Assembly (NCBI GenBank): GCA_964538515.1 | Contig: CAZIEW010000097.1 | Coordinates: 1 to 12,234 of the forward strand | From: CALBZH01 sp964538515 | GTDB lineage: Bacteria; Desulfobacterota; Syntrophobacteria; Syntrophobacterales; Syntrophobacteraceae | Direction: 5' to 3' | Length of the DNA: 12,234 bases | In this document: one piece after another, positions 1-7,682 of the stretch | Position numbering within the stretch: position 1 is the first letter of the stretch | How the letters are laid out: the number at the start of each line of letters is the position of its first letter | The notes under the pieces: generated by a model | Told to the model about the DNA's origin: nothing | Database searches by the model: none | The model's input: only the letters and a program-made list of their open reading frames with translations | Program-made: the position numbers and the translations under genes

Positions 1-1242
1 ATCCTGGAAGGTCAGCCCGCGATCGATCTTCTCAAAGCCCACCGCTCCCTTGTCGATCTCGCCCTCCAGCAGGTCGTAGAGGTGCGTGACCTTGAAGGGA
101 ACCGAGATGCCCTGCTCGGGGTAATCGTGGGTGAAGGTCCGGTAGCATTCGGGACAGGCCGTCACGATCTCTTCGATTCCCGCCTGCTCCATGGCTTCCA
201 TGTTGAGCCTCGCAAGGCGGAGATAATTCTCGAGATCGCCCGACCACAGCAGATCGTGCCCGCAGCATCGCTCCTCCGACAGAACGGCGGGCGTGATGTC
301 GAAAAAGTTCAGCAGCCGAATGGAATCCGCCAGAATGTCCCGGGTCTTGACGCCCAGGTGTCCCCCGAAAAACGTATCGAAGTAAGGAGCGCAGCCCCCG
401 AAGAAGAGCACGTTGCTTTCCGGGTCCGTCTTGACATCTTCGGGCAGCCAGTCCCAGTGATTTGGCTTGAGCTGCGGCGATGTCATGGTGCGCATCAGGG
501 ACTGAAAGAAACCGTCGTGGGCTTGATGCCCTTTCTTGCCGCCCTGGCTTTGGATCCGCCGCATTTCGCGGATGAACTCGGGAAAATCCACGGCCGACGG
601 GCACCGGTCGTAGCAGAGTCCGCACGTGAGGCACGACCAGACATCCCGCTCGACCGCCGGGGAGTCCATGGAGCCCGCGATAATCGCAGTGGCCAGGCCG
701 CGGGGCGAAAAGGGCTTGCCCACCAAGGTCAGAGGGCAGGCGGAGGAGCATTTGCCGCAGTCCTGGCACGCGTAGACATCGTGGGTGGAAAGGAGCTTCC
801 GGATGTCGGCGTCCTCCGTCGGCTCGATCGGTAGCCTCGGCGTCGGGGTGACGGGGCTCTTCCCGATCGCCTGGAGGCCGGCCGCGAAGTCCTGGAGGAA
901 GGCGAGGAGCTCGTTCGACTGTTCGGGAAGGAACGTCGCCCAGCGGAGTCTCTCCTTGCGCAGTCCGAGAAGATCAAGGATGCCGCGCGTGTCGTCGACG
1001 TTGTGAGTGGCCAGGGCGGTCCCGCTCCCGTAGCGGCAGCTACCCGGCTCACAGCCGATCAGGGCCACGCCGTCGGCCCCCATTTCGAACGCCCGGAAGA
1101 GGAGGGACTTGCTGATCCGGCCCGTGCACGGAATGCGGATCATCCGCACATCGGGCGGAATGGAGGAGCCGTTGTCCTGGAGCGCCTGAAAGGCTGCGTG
1201 GGGGCCCCAGTTGCACATGAACAGGATGATGTTGAGACTCAT
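1..1242 (-). CDS. FlpD-HdrC-HdrB-like iron-sulfur fusion protein (3' end outside window)
   Basis: This is an electron-transfer protein of the heterodisulfide reductase type. The 414 visible codons are open to the window edge, so the C-terminus is missing. Residues 1-130 resemble the FlpD/MvhD (hydrogenase delta) domain, with C10, C39, C64 and C69 as likely [2Fe-2S] ligands. Two HdrC-like [4Fe-4S] motifs follow: C159/C162/C165/C169 and C204/C207/C210/C214. A CCG domain then spans about 278-370 (C284, C326-C327-G, and C363-P-E-C366). In HdrB/HdrD such cysteines bind the unusual active-site cluster; a second CCG domain would be expected beyond position 1. The protein looks cytoplasmic, with no signal peptide or membrane segment. 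The ATG at 1242 is the first in-frame start after the upstream stop and has only a weak GAG-type ribosome site. It lies 32 bases behind the HdrA-like gene and is probably cotranscribed with it. The family call is secure; the electron acceptor is unknown. Confidence 0.9.
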   Translation of the reverse strand, partial: MSLNIILFMCNWGPHAAFQALQDNGSSIPPDVRMIRIPCTGRISKSLLFRAFEMGADGVALIGCEPGSCRYGSGTALATHNVDDTRGILDLLGLRKERLRWATFLPEQSNELLAFLQDFAAGLQAIGKSPVTPTPRLPIEPTEDADIRKLLSTHDVYACQDCGKCSSACPLTLVGKPFSPRGLATAIIAGSMDSPAVERDVWSCLTCGLCYDRCPSAVDFPEFIREMRRIQSQGGKKGHQAHDGFFQSLMRTMTSPQLKPNHWDWLPEDVKTDPESNVLFFGGCAPYFDTFFGGHLGVKTRDILADSIRLLNFFDITPAVLSEERCCGHDLLWSGDLENYLRLARLNMEAMEQAGIEEIVTACPECYRTFTHDYPEQGISVPFKVTHLYDLLEGEIDKGAVGFEKIDRGLTFQD

Positions 1243-1274
1243 GGATTTCTCACTCACTTCGGATGCCGGCGCGA

Positions 1275-4200
1275 TCAGAGCAGGATCTCGTCGATCATTT
1301 GCTCGAGGTAACGGCGGTCACGATAAGGGCTGTCCGCCGCATTCGAGGGGCAGACGGAAATGCAGTTGCCGCAGCCCTTGCACAGGGCTTCGTCCACGAA
1401 TGCCGATCGGCCCCCGGCCGCGCTCTCACGGAAGCTCACCGCCTGGTAGGGGCAAATGGCGTTGCAGCGTCCGCACCCGCGGCACCGGGCGTCGTCCACC
1501 ACCACGGTGTAGCCTTTGTTCTGTCGCGGCTTGCGCGGCATGACCGTGGCGGCCATGAGGGCTGCCGCCGCACCCTTGACCCGGTCGGTCACATGCACGC
1601 CGGCAGGGGATGCCAGAAAAAGCCCGGATATCGACGTCGCGCCGGGCATGAAGAACGGTATTCCGGGCGTGCCGCGCTGCTGCATGGCGGAAGCCACTAA
1701 ATGGGAGGGCAGGTCGGGGGACGGAACATAAGGAATCCGTTTTCGCGACTGCTCCCCGATGATGACCGCCCCGACATGCAGCACCTGGATGGTGCCGCCC
1801 ATCTCCACGATGACGCTGAAGCTCCCGACCGTTCCGGCGAGCCCCTTCACGGATGACCCGTCGAAGGAATGGATGTTGGGGTGCGAGATGGAGCTGGTGA
1901 GCGGCCGATCCTGAGCGCCGAACAAGAACACTTCCATGCCGGCTTCCGCGAGGGTCAGAGCGCTCTTGATGGCCGCTTCGGAATCCCCGATGACGGCGGT
2001 CGTGAAGTTGTACGGGCGGGCAGGGGAGGGCATTGCCTTGAGACGTCGGGCTCGGCTGATGGACCGATCGATGAGGCCCATATAACGGGCCACCGCCAGC
2101 TCGGGATCTTCGCTCAGGAGTCTGAGGACCTCGCCGCGTGCGTTGCAGGTTTCCACCATCGCGCGGCTCACGCCCGTCCCGTTGAACAGGGCATCCTTGA
2201 GGCGGCTGCGCTGGTCCGTGCAGGCGCTGCAGATAAAATCGAGGGGGCAGCAGACGCAGGAGGCCAGAACCACCCGGGTCAAGCCCTTTTCCCGAATCGT
2301 TCGCAAAAGGGCCGCGGAGCCTTCGGGTGCGCAGGCCGAGTCGATGGTTTCCGCGTGGACCACACCGGGGCGGTCGCTCAGCCCGGAAATGTACCGATCC
2401 AGCGCTTCGGGCCAGCCCAGGGAGCCGTTGCAGCGGCACGCGAAAACGCCCATGCGAATCTCTGATTCCAGCTGGGGGTCCGGTGGAGAAAACGACAAGC
2501 CGTGGCCCCGCATTTTGAGACCGGTTCCGCCGAGAAGCACCATGGCCTCGGCTGCAGCGGCGAAGCCTCGCATGATGAGCGCGTACACGTCGTTTTTGGC
2601 CGTCTTGGTGCTGTAGGCGCGGATCACGTCTTCGCCCTTGATCGCGGGAGCGAGGCTCGGATCGGCAAGAATCACGACACCCGCGTGCTCGATCTCCTCG
2701 ATGGGCTCCTCATCGTGCCGGAGGCTCCCCACGGCCTTGCAGATCCGGGCGCATTCGAGGCACTCCGAGCAGCTGCCGCACTGCAGGCACCGGGATGCTT
2801 CCGCCAGGACCTGGGCTTCGGTGAGCCCGAGGGCCACTTCATCGAAGCCGGACAGGCGGGTCTGCGCCTGTCGCTCGGGCATGTTCGCCCGGTCCATCTT
2901 GGGGATGTCCGGGGATATGGGCACGAAGTCGAGCGCAGACGTACGGAGCTTCTTGAAAGGGGAGAGCTCGCCGGTGAGGTCCTCATGGACCGTCCGGGCG
3001 ACCAGCCTTCCCGAAGCCATGGCCTGCACCACGGACGACGGTCCCTGCATGGTGTCGCCCGCGGCGTAGACCGACTTCAGATTCGTCCGGAAACGGTCGT
3101 CGACCTGCAAGTAGCCTTTCGCATTCTTCCGGACACCGTTCACGGACGAGTCGTCGGCTGCCTGGCCGATAGCGACGAAAGCACGGTCGAAGGCCAGCTC
3201 GAAGGTTTCTCCCCCCGGCACGAGGATCGGCCACGGGATACCGTTTGCATCGGGTGGACCGGGCTGCGTGGGTGCGCACCGCAAGGCCGTGAGGCGGCCG
3301 TTCTCGCCGAGGAAGGCGACGGTCTTGGTGCGCTCGATGATGGCGATGGATTCTTCCCGTGCGGCCGCAATCTCTTCCGGGTCGGCGGGGATCATTCCAA
3401 AGGGGAACCACGACAGGATGGTGACGTCCGCACCGAGCCGCTTCAGAACGCGGGCGAGGTCGAAGGCGGCATTGCCGTCCCCGATCACCGCGACTTTCTC
3501 CCTCATGGTCGTGACCTGTCCCCGATAGACGGAGCACAGGAATTCGATGCACCCGGAGACGCCGGCCAGATCTTCGCCCGGCACGCCCAGCTTCCGGTCC
3601 CTCCACGCCCCCGTGGCCACGATGACCGCAGCAAAGGCCTCCCGCAGCTTCTCCAGGTCCTTGGTGGCCGCAATCGCTGAGCCCAGGCGAAACTCGACGC
3701 CCATGGCCTCGATGGCTTTAATCTCGACATCCAGGATGCTCCTCGGCAGGCGATGAGGCCCGATGCCGTAACGGAGAAGCCCACCTGCTTCCTGCTCGCG
3801 CTCGAACACAACGACTCCGTATCCGAGCCGTGCCAAGTCCGCCGCAGCGGCGAGTCCCGAGGGGCCGGAGCCGATCACGGCGATCTTTTCGGCTCGGGCC
3901 GGGGAGGCGGCCGACGGTGCGTGGGATGTAGCGGTATCTGCCTGCCGGTGCTTCAGCTCGAAGTCGGCCACAAAGCGCTTGACGTCCCGGATGGCGAGCG
4001 GCTCATCGAGCTCCGATCGACGGCAAGCCGATTCGCACGGGTGGGTGCAAATCCGGCCGCAAATGCCGGGGAGCACGTTGTCGCGCCGGATCAATTGGAG
4101 GGCTTCTTCAAAACGGCCCGCCCGAGCCAGCGCCATGTAACCTTGTGCGTTCACGCCCAACGGGCAGTTGGCCTGGCAGAGAGGCGTTTGCCGCTTGTCG

Positions 4201-4637
4201 ATGGTTGGCCGTCCCGGGAGACTTTGGCGACCATGATAGTGGAGCGGCTTCGACCCGTCTGGGCACGTGACCGGGCAGACCTCGGCACAATTGCCGCAAA
4301 GCGTGCAGTGGTCCGGATCGATGTAGGTCTGGTGCGTCCGGATGCGCGCCGAAAACCCCTGGGGAGTGTGCTTGATGCTGGTGACCTCACCGGGGACGTT
4401 GAGCCGAATGCGGGGATTGCGCAAAATGCGCAGCAATCCCGGACGGTTCGCATAGTTGAAGGTGAGCCCCGAGCTCAGTCGCCATTCTTCCGCGGCCAGC
4501 TTCTGGTCCAGGTCAGGGCTGGGATCCACCAGCGTCACGGGAATCCCGAGCTCCCCCAGTTTGTTGGTGGCCGCGATTCCCGCCGGGGTGGCCCCCACCA
4601 CCAGGACCCGATGGAGCCGCTCTTTTTCTGTCCTCAT
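1275..4637 (-). CDS. HdrA-like flavoprotein with embedded GltD/NfnB-type NAD(P)H oxidoreductase module
   Basis: A 1120-residue multi-cofactor oxidoreductase, probably the flavin and NAD(P)H subunit of an Hdr-type complex. An N-terminal nucleotide-binding fold (VVGATPAG, about 13-20) leads to a HdrA-type [4Fe-4S] motif (C111, C114, C117, C121). A glutamate-synthase small-subunit-like module follows: cysteines 154, 158, 193, 197, 201 and 205, FAD motif GSGPSG at 256-261, NAD(P)H motif GDGNAA at 386-391, second FAD motif AAGD at 525-528. Next comes a six-cysteine cluster (617-633). A HdrA-like segment has C734/C736, C769, and CVCC then CSAC at 794-806. After a third Rossmann segment with a degenerate glycine motif (GDSEAA, 884-889), two ferredoxin motifs end the protein (C1052-C1062, C1086-C1096). 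The ATG at 4637 is preferred because AGAAAGGA lies 8 bases upstream. An in-frame GTG at 4694 would start inside the intergenic repeat's edge. The role in electron bifurcation is inferred. Confidence 0.88.
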   Translation of the reverse strand: MRTEKERLHRVLVVGATPAGIAATNKLGELGIPVTLVDPSPDLDQKLAAEEWRLSSGLTFNYANRPGLLRILRNPRIRLNVPGEVTSIKHTPQGFSARIRTHQTYIDPDHCTLCGNCAEVCPVTCPDGSKPLHYHGRQSLPGRPTIDKRQTPLCQANCPLGVNAQGYMALARAGRFEEALQLIRRDNVLPGICGRICTHPCESACRRSELDEPLAIRDVKRFVADFELKHRQADTATSHAPSAASPARAEKIAVIGSGPSGLAAAADLARLGYGVVVFEREQEAGGLLRYGIGPHRLPRSILDVEIKAIEAMGVEFRLGSAIAATKDLEKLREAFAAVIVATGAWRDRKLGVPGEDLAGVSGCIEFLCSVYRGQVTTMREKVAVIGDGNAAFDLARVLKRLGADVTILSWFPFGMIPADPEEIAAAREESIAIIERTKTVAFLGENGRLTALRCAPTQPGPPDANGIPWPILVPGGETFELAFDRAFVAIGQAADDSSVNGVRKNAKGYLQVDDRFRTNLKSVYAAGDTMQGPSSVVQAMASGRLVARTVHEDLTGELSPFKKLRTSALDFVPISPDIPKMDRANMPERQAQTRLSGFDEVALGLTEAQVLAEASRCLQCGSCSECLECARICKAVGSLRHDEEPIEEIEHAGVVILADPSLAPAIKGEDVIRAYSTKTAKNDVYALIMRGFAAAAEAMVLLGGTGLKMRGHGLSFSPPDPQLESEIRMGVFACRCNGSLGWPEALDRYISGLSDRPGVVHAETIDSACAPEGSAALLRTIREKGLTRVVLASCVCCPLDFICSACTDQRSRLKDALFNGTGVSRAMVETCNARGEVLRLLSEDPELAVARYMGLIDRSISRARRLKAMPSPARPYNFTTAVIGDSEAAIKSALTLAEAGMEVFLFGAQDRPLTSSISHPNIHSFDGSSVKGLAGTVGSFSVIVEMGGTIQVLHVGAVIIGEQSRKRIPYVPSPDLPSHLVASAMQQRGTPGIPFFMPGATSISGLFLASPAGVHVTDRVKGAAAALMAATVMPRKPRQNKGYTVVVDDARCRGCGRCNAICPYQAVSFRESAAGGRSAFVDEALCKGCGNCISVCPSNAADSPYRDRRYLEQMIDEILL

Positions 4638-4653
4638 CCAAACGATCCTTTCT
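4635..4653 (-). promoter_or_regulatory. Ribosome binding site that decides the start of the HdrA-like gene
   Basis: On the minus strand AGAAAGGA (4653-4646) sits 8 bases before the ATG at 4637. Two other in-frame starts lie upstream: GTG at 4694 and ATG at 4670. The ATG at 4670 has no purine-rich site. The GTG at 4694 has only the G-run of the neighbouring hairpin. The glycine-rich nucleotide-binding motif begins a dozen residues after the 4637 start, as is usual for this fold. Confidence 0.6.
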
Positions 4654-4698
4654 TCGTCGCTCTCGTGCATCGTCAAACAAGTTATGCTGGGCACGCGA

Positions 4699-4741
4699 AC
4701 ACCCCCTGAAGCCCCCTCGAGGGGGAATCAAAGGGGGGTGT
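4699..4741. repeat. Nested GC-rich inverted repeat between korC and the HdrA-like gene
   Basis: An outer inverted repeat pairs acaccccc (4699-4706) with ggggggtgt (4733-4741). It encloses a perfect 14-bp palindrome, ccccctcgaggggg, at 4712-4725. In the minus-strand transcript it would fold as a strong stem-loop in the 131-base spacer downstream of korC. There is no U-run after it, so it is not a standard intrinsic terminator. It could stabilise the 3' end of the kor message, mark an RNA processing site, or be a dispersed extragenic repeat. Only the base pairing is seen directly; the role is inferred. Confidence 0.75.
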
Positions 4742-4768
4742 ACTCTGCAGAAGAAAGCTGACGGAGCT

Positions 4769-5374
4769 CTAGGAGCGCGCACCTTTCTTGCCTTCCGCCT
4801 TTTTCTGGCGTCCTTTCAGCACCGCAAGCCCGTAGTCGTATCCTTTGTTGAACGCGGTGGTGTTGAGCTTCTCGGTGCCCTTGGGGACCGAATCGACGAC
4901 GGAGTCACGGGCGGCATCGACGCTCACCGCGCTGGAGACCGCTGTGAGAAACCCGAGCATGACGATGTTGGCCATCATCTTGCGGCCGATCTCTTCGGCC
5001 ATGCGCGTCGCCGGGATGGTGAAGAAGCGGGGGTTTTCGGAGGCGTCCACACGAACCAGGTCCTGATCGGTGATCAGGATGCTTTCCTCGCGCATGAGCT
5101 CGGCATACTTGTCGTACCCGCCCTGGGACATGCAGACCAATACGTCCGGCGTTCGCACATACGGGAAGTGGATGGAGCCATCGGAGATGATCACCTGGGC
5201 GCTGCAGGCCCCGCCCCGCGCTTCGGGGCCGTAGGACTGAGTGAGGGTGCTTTCTCGCTTGTCGCCGAGACTGGCGGCCTTGCCCAGAATCTGGCCGGCC
5301 AGGACGATCCCCTGACCGCCGAACCCTGTGATGAGGATTTCCTTGCGTGTGGATGGCGTCTTCTGTGAGCTCAT
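4769..5374 (-). CDS. korC: 2-oxoacid:ferredoxin oxidoreductase, gamma subunit
   Basis: The gamma subunit (201 residues, normal for KorC/PorC-type proteins) of a CoA-dependent 2-oxoacid:ferredoxin oxidoreductase. In this enzyme class the gamma domain contributes to CoA handling near the thiamine diphosphate site. The hallmark ITGFGGQGIVLAG lies at about 15-27. It is followed by the conserved SYGPEARGG segment (about 48-56) and the family's PDVLVCMSQ and MMANIVMLG segments. The start ATG at 5374 has AGGA 10 bases upstream. The lysine-rich tail (KGRQKKAEGKKG) is charged and probably not part of the fold. The gene begins 39 bases after korB, so cotranscription is expected. The 2-oxoglutarate specificity is assigned by family resemblance and operon form; a branched-chain or other 2-oxoacid enzyme is not excluded. 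Confidence 0.93.
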   Translation of the reverse strand: MSSQKTPSTRKEILITGFGGQGIVLAGQILGKAASLGDKRESTLTQSYGPEARGGACSAQVIISDGSIHFPYVRTPDVLVCMSQGGYDKYAELMREESILITDQDLVRVDASENPRFFTIPATRMAEEIGRKMMANIVMLGFLTAVSSAVSVDAARDSVVDSVPKGTEKLNTTAFNKGYDYGLAVLKGRQKKAEGKKGARS

Positions 5375-5413
5375 ACCGATCTGTTCCTGTGTCTCCGAGG
5401 TTTGGCCGTGCGG

Positions 5414-6247
5414 CTAAAGATTGGTCGGCCGGCAGGTGGAATCGTAGCATTCCTCGAACGTGGGCCGCTCGTGGTCCACGAAGGTGCCCAGCACAATCCC
5501 GCTGCCATAGTCAAGGAGCGCATCCATCGGGGAAGCCCCATTCTTGATGATGGACCGATCCTGGTAGATCTTCAGGGTGTCGAGGGGCTTTTCCTTGTTG
5601 CGTCGGCCGTAGCCGGTCGGACAGGGGGCGAGCACTTCGATGAACGAGAGCCCCCGGCGCTGCATGGCTTCCTCGATGGACTTGGTGAGGTCGCGCGTGT
5701 GAAGGATGGTCCATCGGGCCACATACGAAGCGCCGGCCGCGAACGCCAGCAGCGGAAGATTGAACGGCGTCTCGGGATTCCCCTTGGGAGATGTGGTCGT
5801 CTTGGCGTACTGGGGGGTGGTGGCTGCCGCCTGGCCGCCTGTCATGCCGTAGTTCAGATTGTTCACGCAGAGCACCGTGAGGTCGATGTTGCGCCGAGCG
5901 GCGTGGATGAAATGGTTGCCGCCGATGGCGAAGAGGTCGCCGTCGCCGCTGAACACGATGACGTTGAGATCGGGGTTTCCGAGCTTAATTCCCGTGGCGA
6001 ACGGGATCGCGCGGCCGTGGGTCGTGTGGTACGAATCGAGCTTGATGTAGCCCGCGGCGCGTCCCGAGCAGCCGATTCCCGAAACGACCACCGTCTTCTG
6101 GGGATCGAAGCCCGAGCTCTTCACCGCCCACAAGCACGACGAGAAGGCCGTCCCGATGCCGCATCCGGGGCACCAGATATGGGGAATACGGTCGGAGCGC
6201 AGCAAATCATCCAAAGGGTGTTCCGGCCGGTTCTTAAGCTTGTCCAT
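5414..6247 (-). CDS. korB: 2-oxoacid:ferredoxin oxidoreductase, beta subunit (thiamine diphosphate binding)
   Basis: The catalytic beta subunit, 277 residues, full length. It binds thiamine diphosphate and one [4Fe-4S] cluster and passes electrons from the decarboxylated 2-oxoacid towards ferredoxin. Visible motifs are the CPGCG pair (C26, C29), SGIGCSGR with C60, and the thiamine-diphosphate/Mg signature starting GDGD at 101-104 and continuing to NN at 129-130 with NYGMTGGQ at 132-139. The fourth probable cluster cysteine, C209, lies in APCPTGYG. The start ATG at 6247 has a clear AGGAG about 5 bases upstream. The gene follows korA after an unusually long 210-base spacer carrying an inverted repeat, and precedes korC by 39 bases. 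The motif set fits the Kor/Vor beta family well; the exact 2-oxoacid cannot be read from these motifs. Confidence 0.95.
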   Translation of the reverse strand: MDKLKNRPEHPLDDLLRSDRIPHIWCPGCGIGTAFSSCLWAVKSSGFDPQKTVVVSGIGCSGRAAGYIKLDSYHTTHGRAIPFATGIKLGNPDLNVIVFSGDGDLFAIGGNHFIHAARRNIDLTVLCVNNLNYGMTGGQAAATTPQYAKTTTSPKGNPETPFNLPLLAFAAGASYVARWTILHTRDLTKSIEEAMQRRGLSFIEVLAPCPTGYGRRNKEKPLDTLKIYQDRSIIKNGASPMDALLDYGSGIVLGTFVDHERPTFEECYDSTCRPTNL

Positions 6248-6331
6248 GATGACTCCTGATTGTGAAGCGGTCAGGCGTTAACGTGTTCGAGTAAGGGAGC
6301 AAATCAGACACGGGTGCACACGGATGGGGAC

Positions 6332-6430
6332 GACACGGATGGACACGGATAAAATCTTAGGTCGATCGTGTCTGTGCTGCCCTTCCGTGGTCTTTCCCTC
6401 TTTCCGCTCTTATCCGTGTCCATCCGTGTC
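6332..6430. repeat. Long inverted repeat with 21-bp perfect arms in the korA-korB spacer
   Basis: The left arm (6332-6352, beginning gacacggatgg) is the exact reverse complement of the right arm (6410-6430), with a 57-base loop. The arms are themselves built of an internally repeated unit, acacggat: copies at 6318, 6333 and 6343 on the left, and complements at 6412 and 6422 on the right. The element fills most of the 210-base gap between korA and korB and has no coding signal. It resembles the 'acacggatgg' type of dispersed extragenic repeat often seen in environmental bacterial genomes (recalled, not searched). In the minus-strand mRNA it would form a stable hairpin between two subunit genes that are normally made in equal amounts. 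Confidence 0.85.
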
Positions 6431-6457
6431 TCAAGAGTCCTCCGCGTCACCGGGAGC

Positions 6458-7612
6458 CTACGCGGATTTGCGCGCGTTCATCAGTGTCTCGATGATGCGC
6501 TCGGGGGGGATGACGGTCCCACCCGGATGCCCGACCAGGAATGCAGGGGCTTTGCCGCCGGCGCATCGTTCCACTTCGAGGTGGATCTGGCCCAAATTCA
6601 GCTCCACCGTGACGAATCCTTTGACCTGATCGGCCAAGGCCCGGATCATTTCCTCCGGGAAGGGCCATACGGTAATGAGACGCAGCAGGCCGGCCTTGAT
6701 CCCCAAGTCCCGCGCTTCGTCCACGGCGGCCAGACTGGAGCGCGCCGACACGCCGTAGGAGATGATGGCGTATTCGGCATCCTCCAGGCGGTAGGAATCG
6801 GTTTGGATGATGTCTTTGAGGTTGTTGCGGATCTTGCCGACCAAGCGATCTACCATCGAGACCTGGGCTTCGGCGCTCATCACGGGATAGCCCCGCTCGT
6901 CGTGCGTCAGTCCCGTCACGTGGATGCCGTATCCTTCGCCGGCGATGGCCATGGGGGCCACTCCGTTCGGGCCCGCCTGGAAGGGCTTGAAGCGATCCTT
7001 GCGTCCCTTGGCGCGCGGGCGCTCGACGGTCTTGATGGCGGACGGCTCGGGGATGACAACCCGTTCGCTGAGGTGGCCAACGATCTCGTCGGTCAGGACG
7101 AGCACGGGGACCCGGTAGCGCTCGCTGAGATTGAATGCTCTGATCGTCAGGTAGAAAATCTCCTGGGGGGATGCCGGGGCCAATGCAATGATCTCGTAGT
7201 GTCCGTGGGAGCCCCAGCGTGCCTGCATGACGTCGCCCTGTGCCCCGAGGGTCGGAAGGCCGGTGGACGGGCCGGCCCGCTGGACGTTCACGAGCACGCA
7301 GGGGGTTTCGGTGCACACACCCAGTCCCAGGTTTTCCATCATCAGGCTGAAGCCGGGACCGGACGTAGCCGTCATGCTCTTCACGCCCGCGCAGGACGCC
7401 CCCAGGATGGCCGCCATCGAAGCGATTTCGTCTTCCATCTGGATGTAGGTGCCGCCGACCCCGGGGAGCCGGTGGGCCATGTGCTCGGCGATCTCGGTGG
7501 CAGGAGTGATGGGGTATCCGGCGAAAAACCGGCACCCGGCCGCCAGGGCCCCCTCGGCACAAGCCACGTCGCCTGTAATGAAGTGCTCACCCGTTAAAAC
7601 TGCTGGTTTCAT
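6458..7612 (-). CDS. korA: 2-oxoacid:ferredoxin oxidoreductase, alpha subunit
   Basis: The alpha subunit (384 residues) of the Kor-type oxidoreductase. It packs against KorB to form the active site, with its N-terminal pyrimidine-binding-type domain contacting the cofactor. Family signatures are GYPITPATEI at 32-41, QMEDEIASM at 58-66, TSGPGFSLM at 83-91, and QRAGPSTGLPT at 111-121. The C-terminal half carries the transketolase-C-like domain with TVWPFPEEMI and VELNLGQ. The ATG at 7612 is chosen because the GDVACAEGAL stretch starts about 14 residues later, as in relatives. The frame is open back to about 7747, but that extension overlaps korD, is arginine-rich and looks non-coding. The ribosome site at 7612 is weak, with AGGA over 20 bases away, so translation may rely on coupling to korD, which ends 70 bases upstream. 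Confidence 0.94.
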   Translation of the reverse strand: MKPAVLTGEHFITGDVACAEGALAAGCRFFAGYPITPATEIAEHMAHRLPGVGGTYIQMEDEIASMAAILGASCAGVKSMTATSGPGFSLMMENLGLGVCTETPCVLVNVQRAGPSTGLPTLGAQGDVMQARWGSHGHYEIIALAPASPQEIFYLTIRAFNLSERYRVPVLVLTDEIVGHLSERVVIPEPSAIKTVERPRAKGRKDRFKPFQAGPNGVAPMAIAGEGYGIHVTGLTHDERGYPVMSAEAQVSMVDRLVGKIRNNLKDIIQTDSYRLEDAEYAIISYGVSARSSLAAVDEARDLGIKAGLLRLITVWPFPEEMIRALADQVKGFVTVELNLGQIHLEVERCAGGKAPAFLVGHPGGTVIPPERIIETLMNARKSA

Positions 7613-7682
7613 AGGCTCATTTCGCTCGCGTTGTTCCTGCTGCCGGAGCCGTCCCCCATAAAGGGGCCCGGCGCCTGCCGTT

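Noticed and set aside
82..834. Plus-strand open frame opposite the FlpD-Hdr fusion
   Set aside because: The minus frame holds ordered FeS and CCG motifs; this frame has none.
2502..3680. Long plus-strand open frame opposite the HdrA-like gene
   Set aside because: It lies antisense to a protein with clear cofactor motifs, has no recognisable domain and arises from GC-rich codon use.
6318..6430. CRISPR-like repeats in the korA-korB spacer
   Set aside because: The units are only 8-10 bp with irregular 10-15-base steps and inverted copies; there are no spacers of regular length and no cas genes.
6368..7597. 409-codon plus-strand open frame opposite korA
   Set aside because: It is antisense to a conserved alpha subunit; the translation shows no family motif and its start lies in the inverted repeat.
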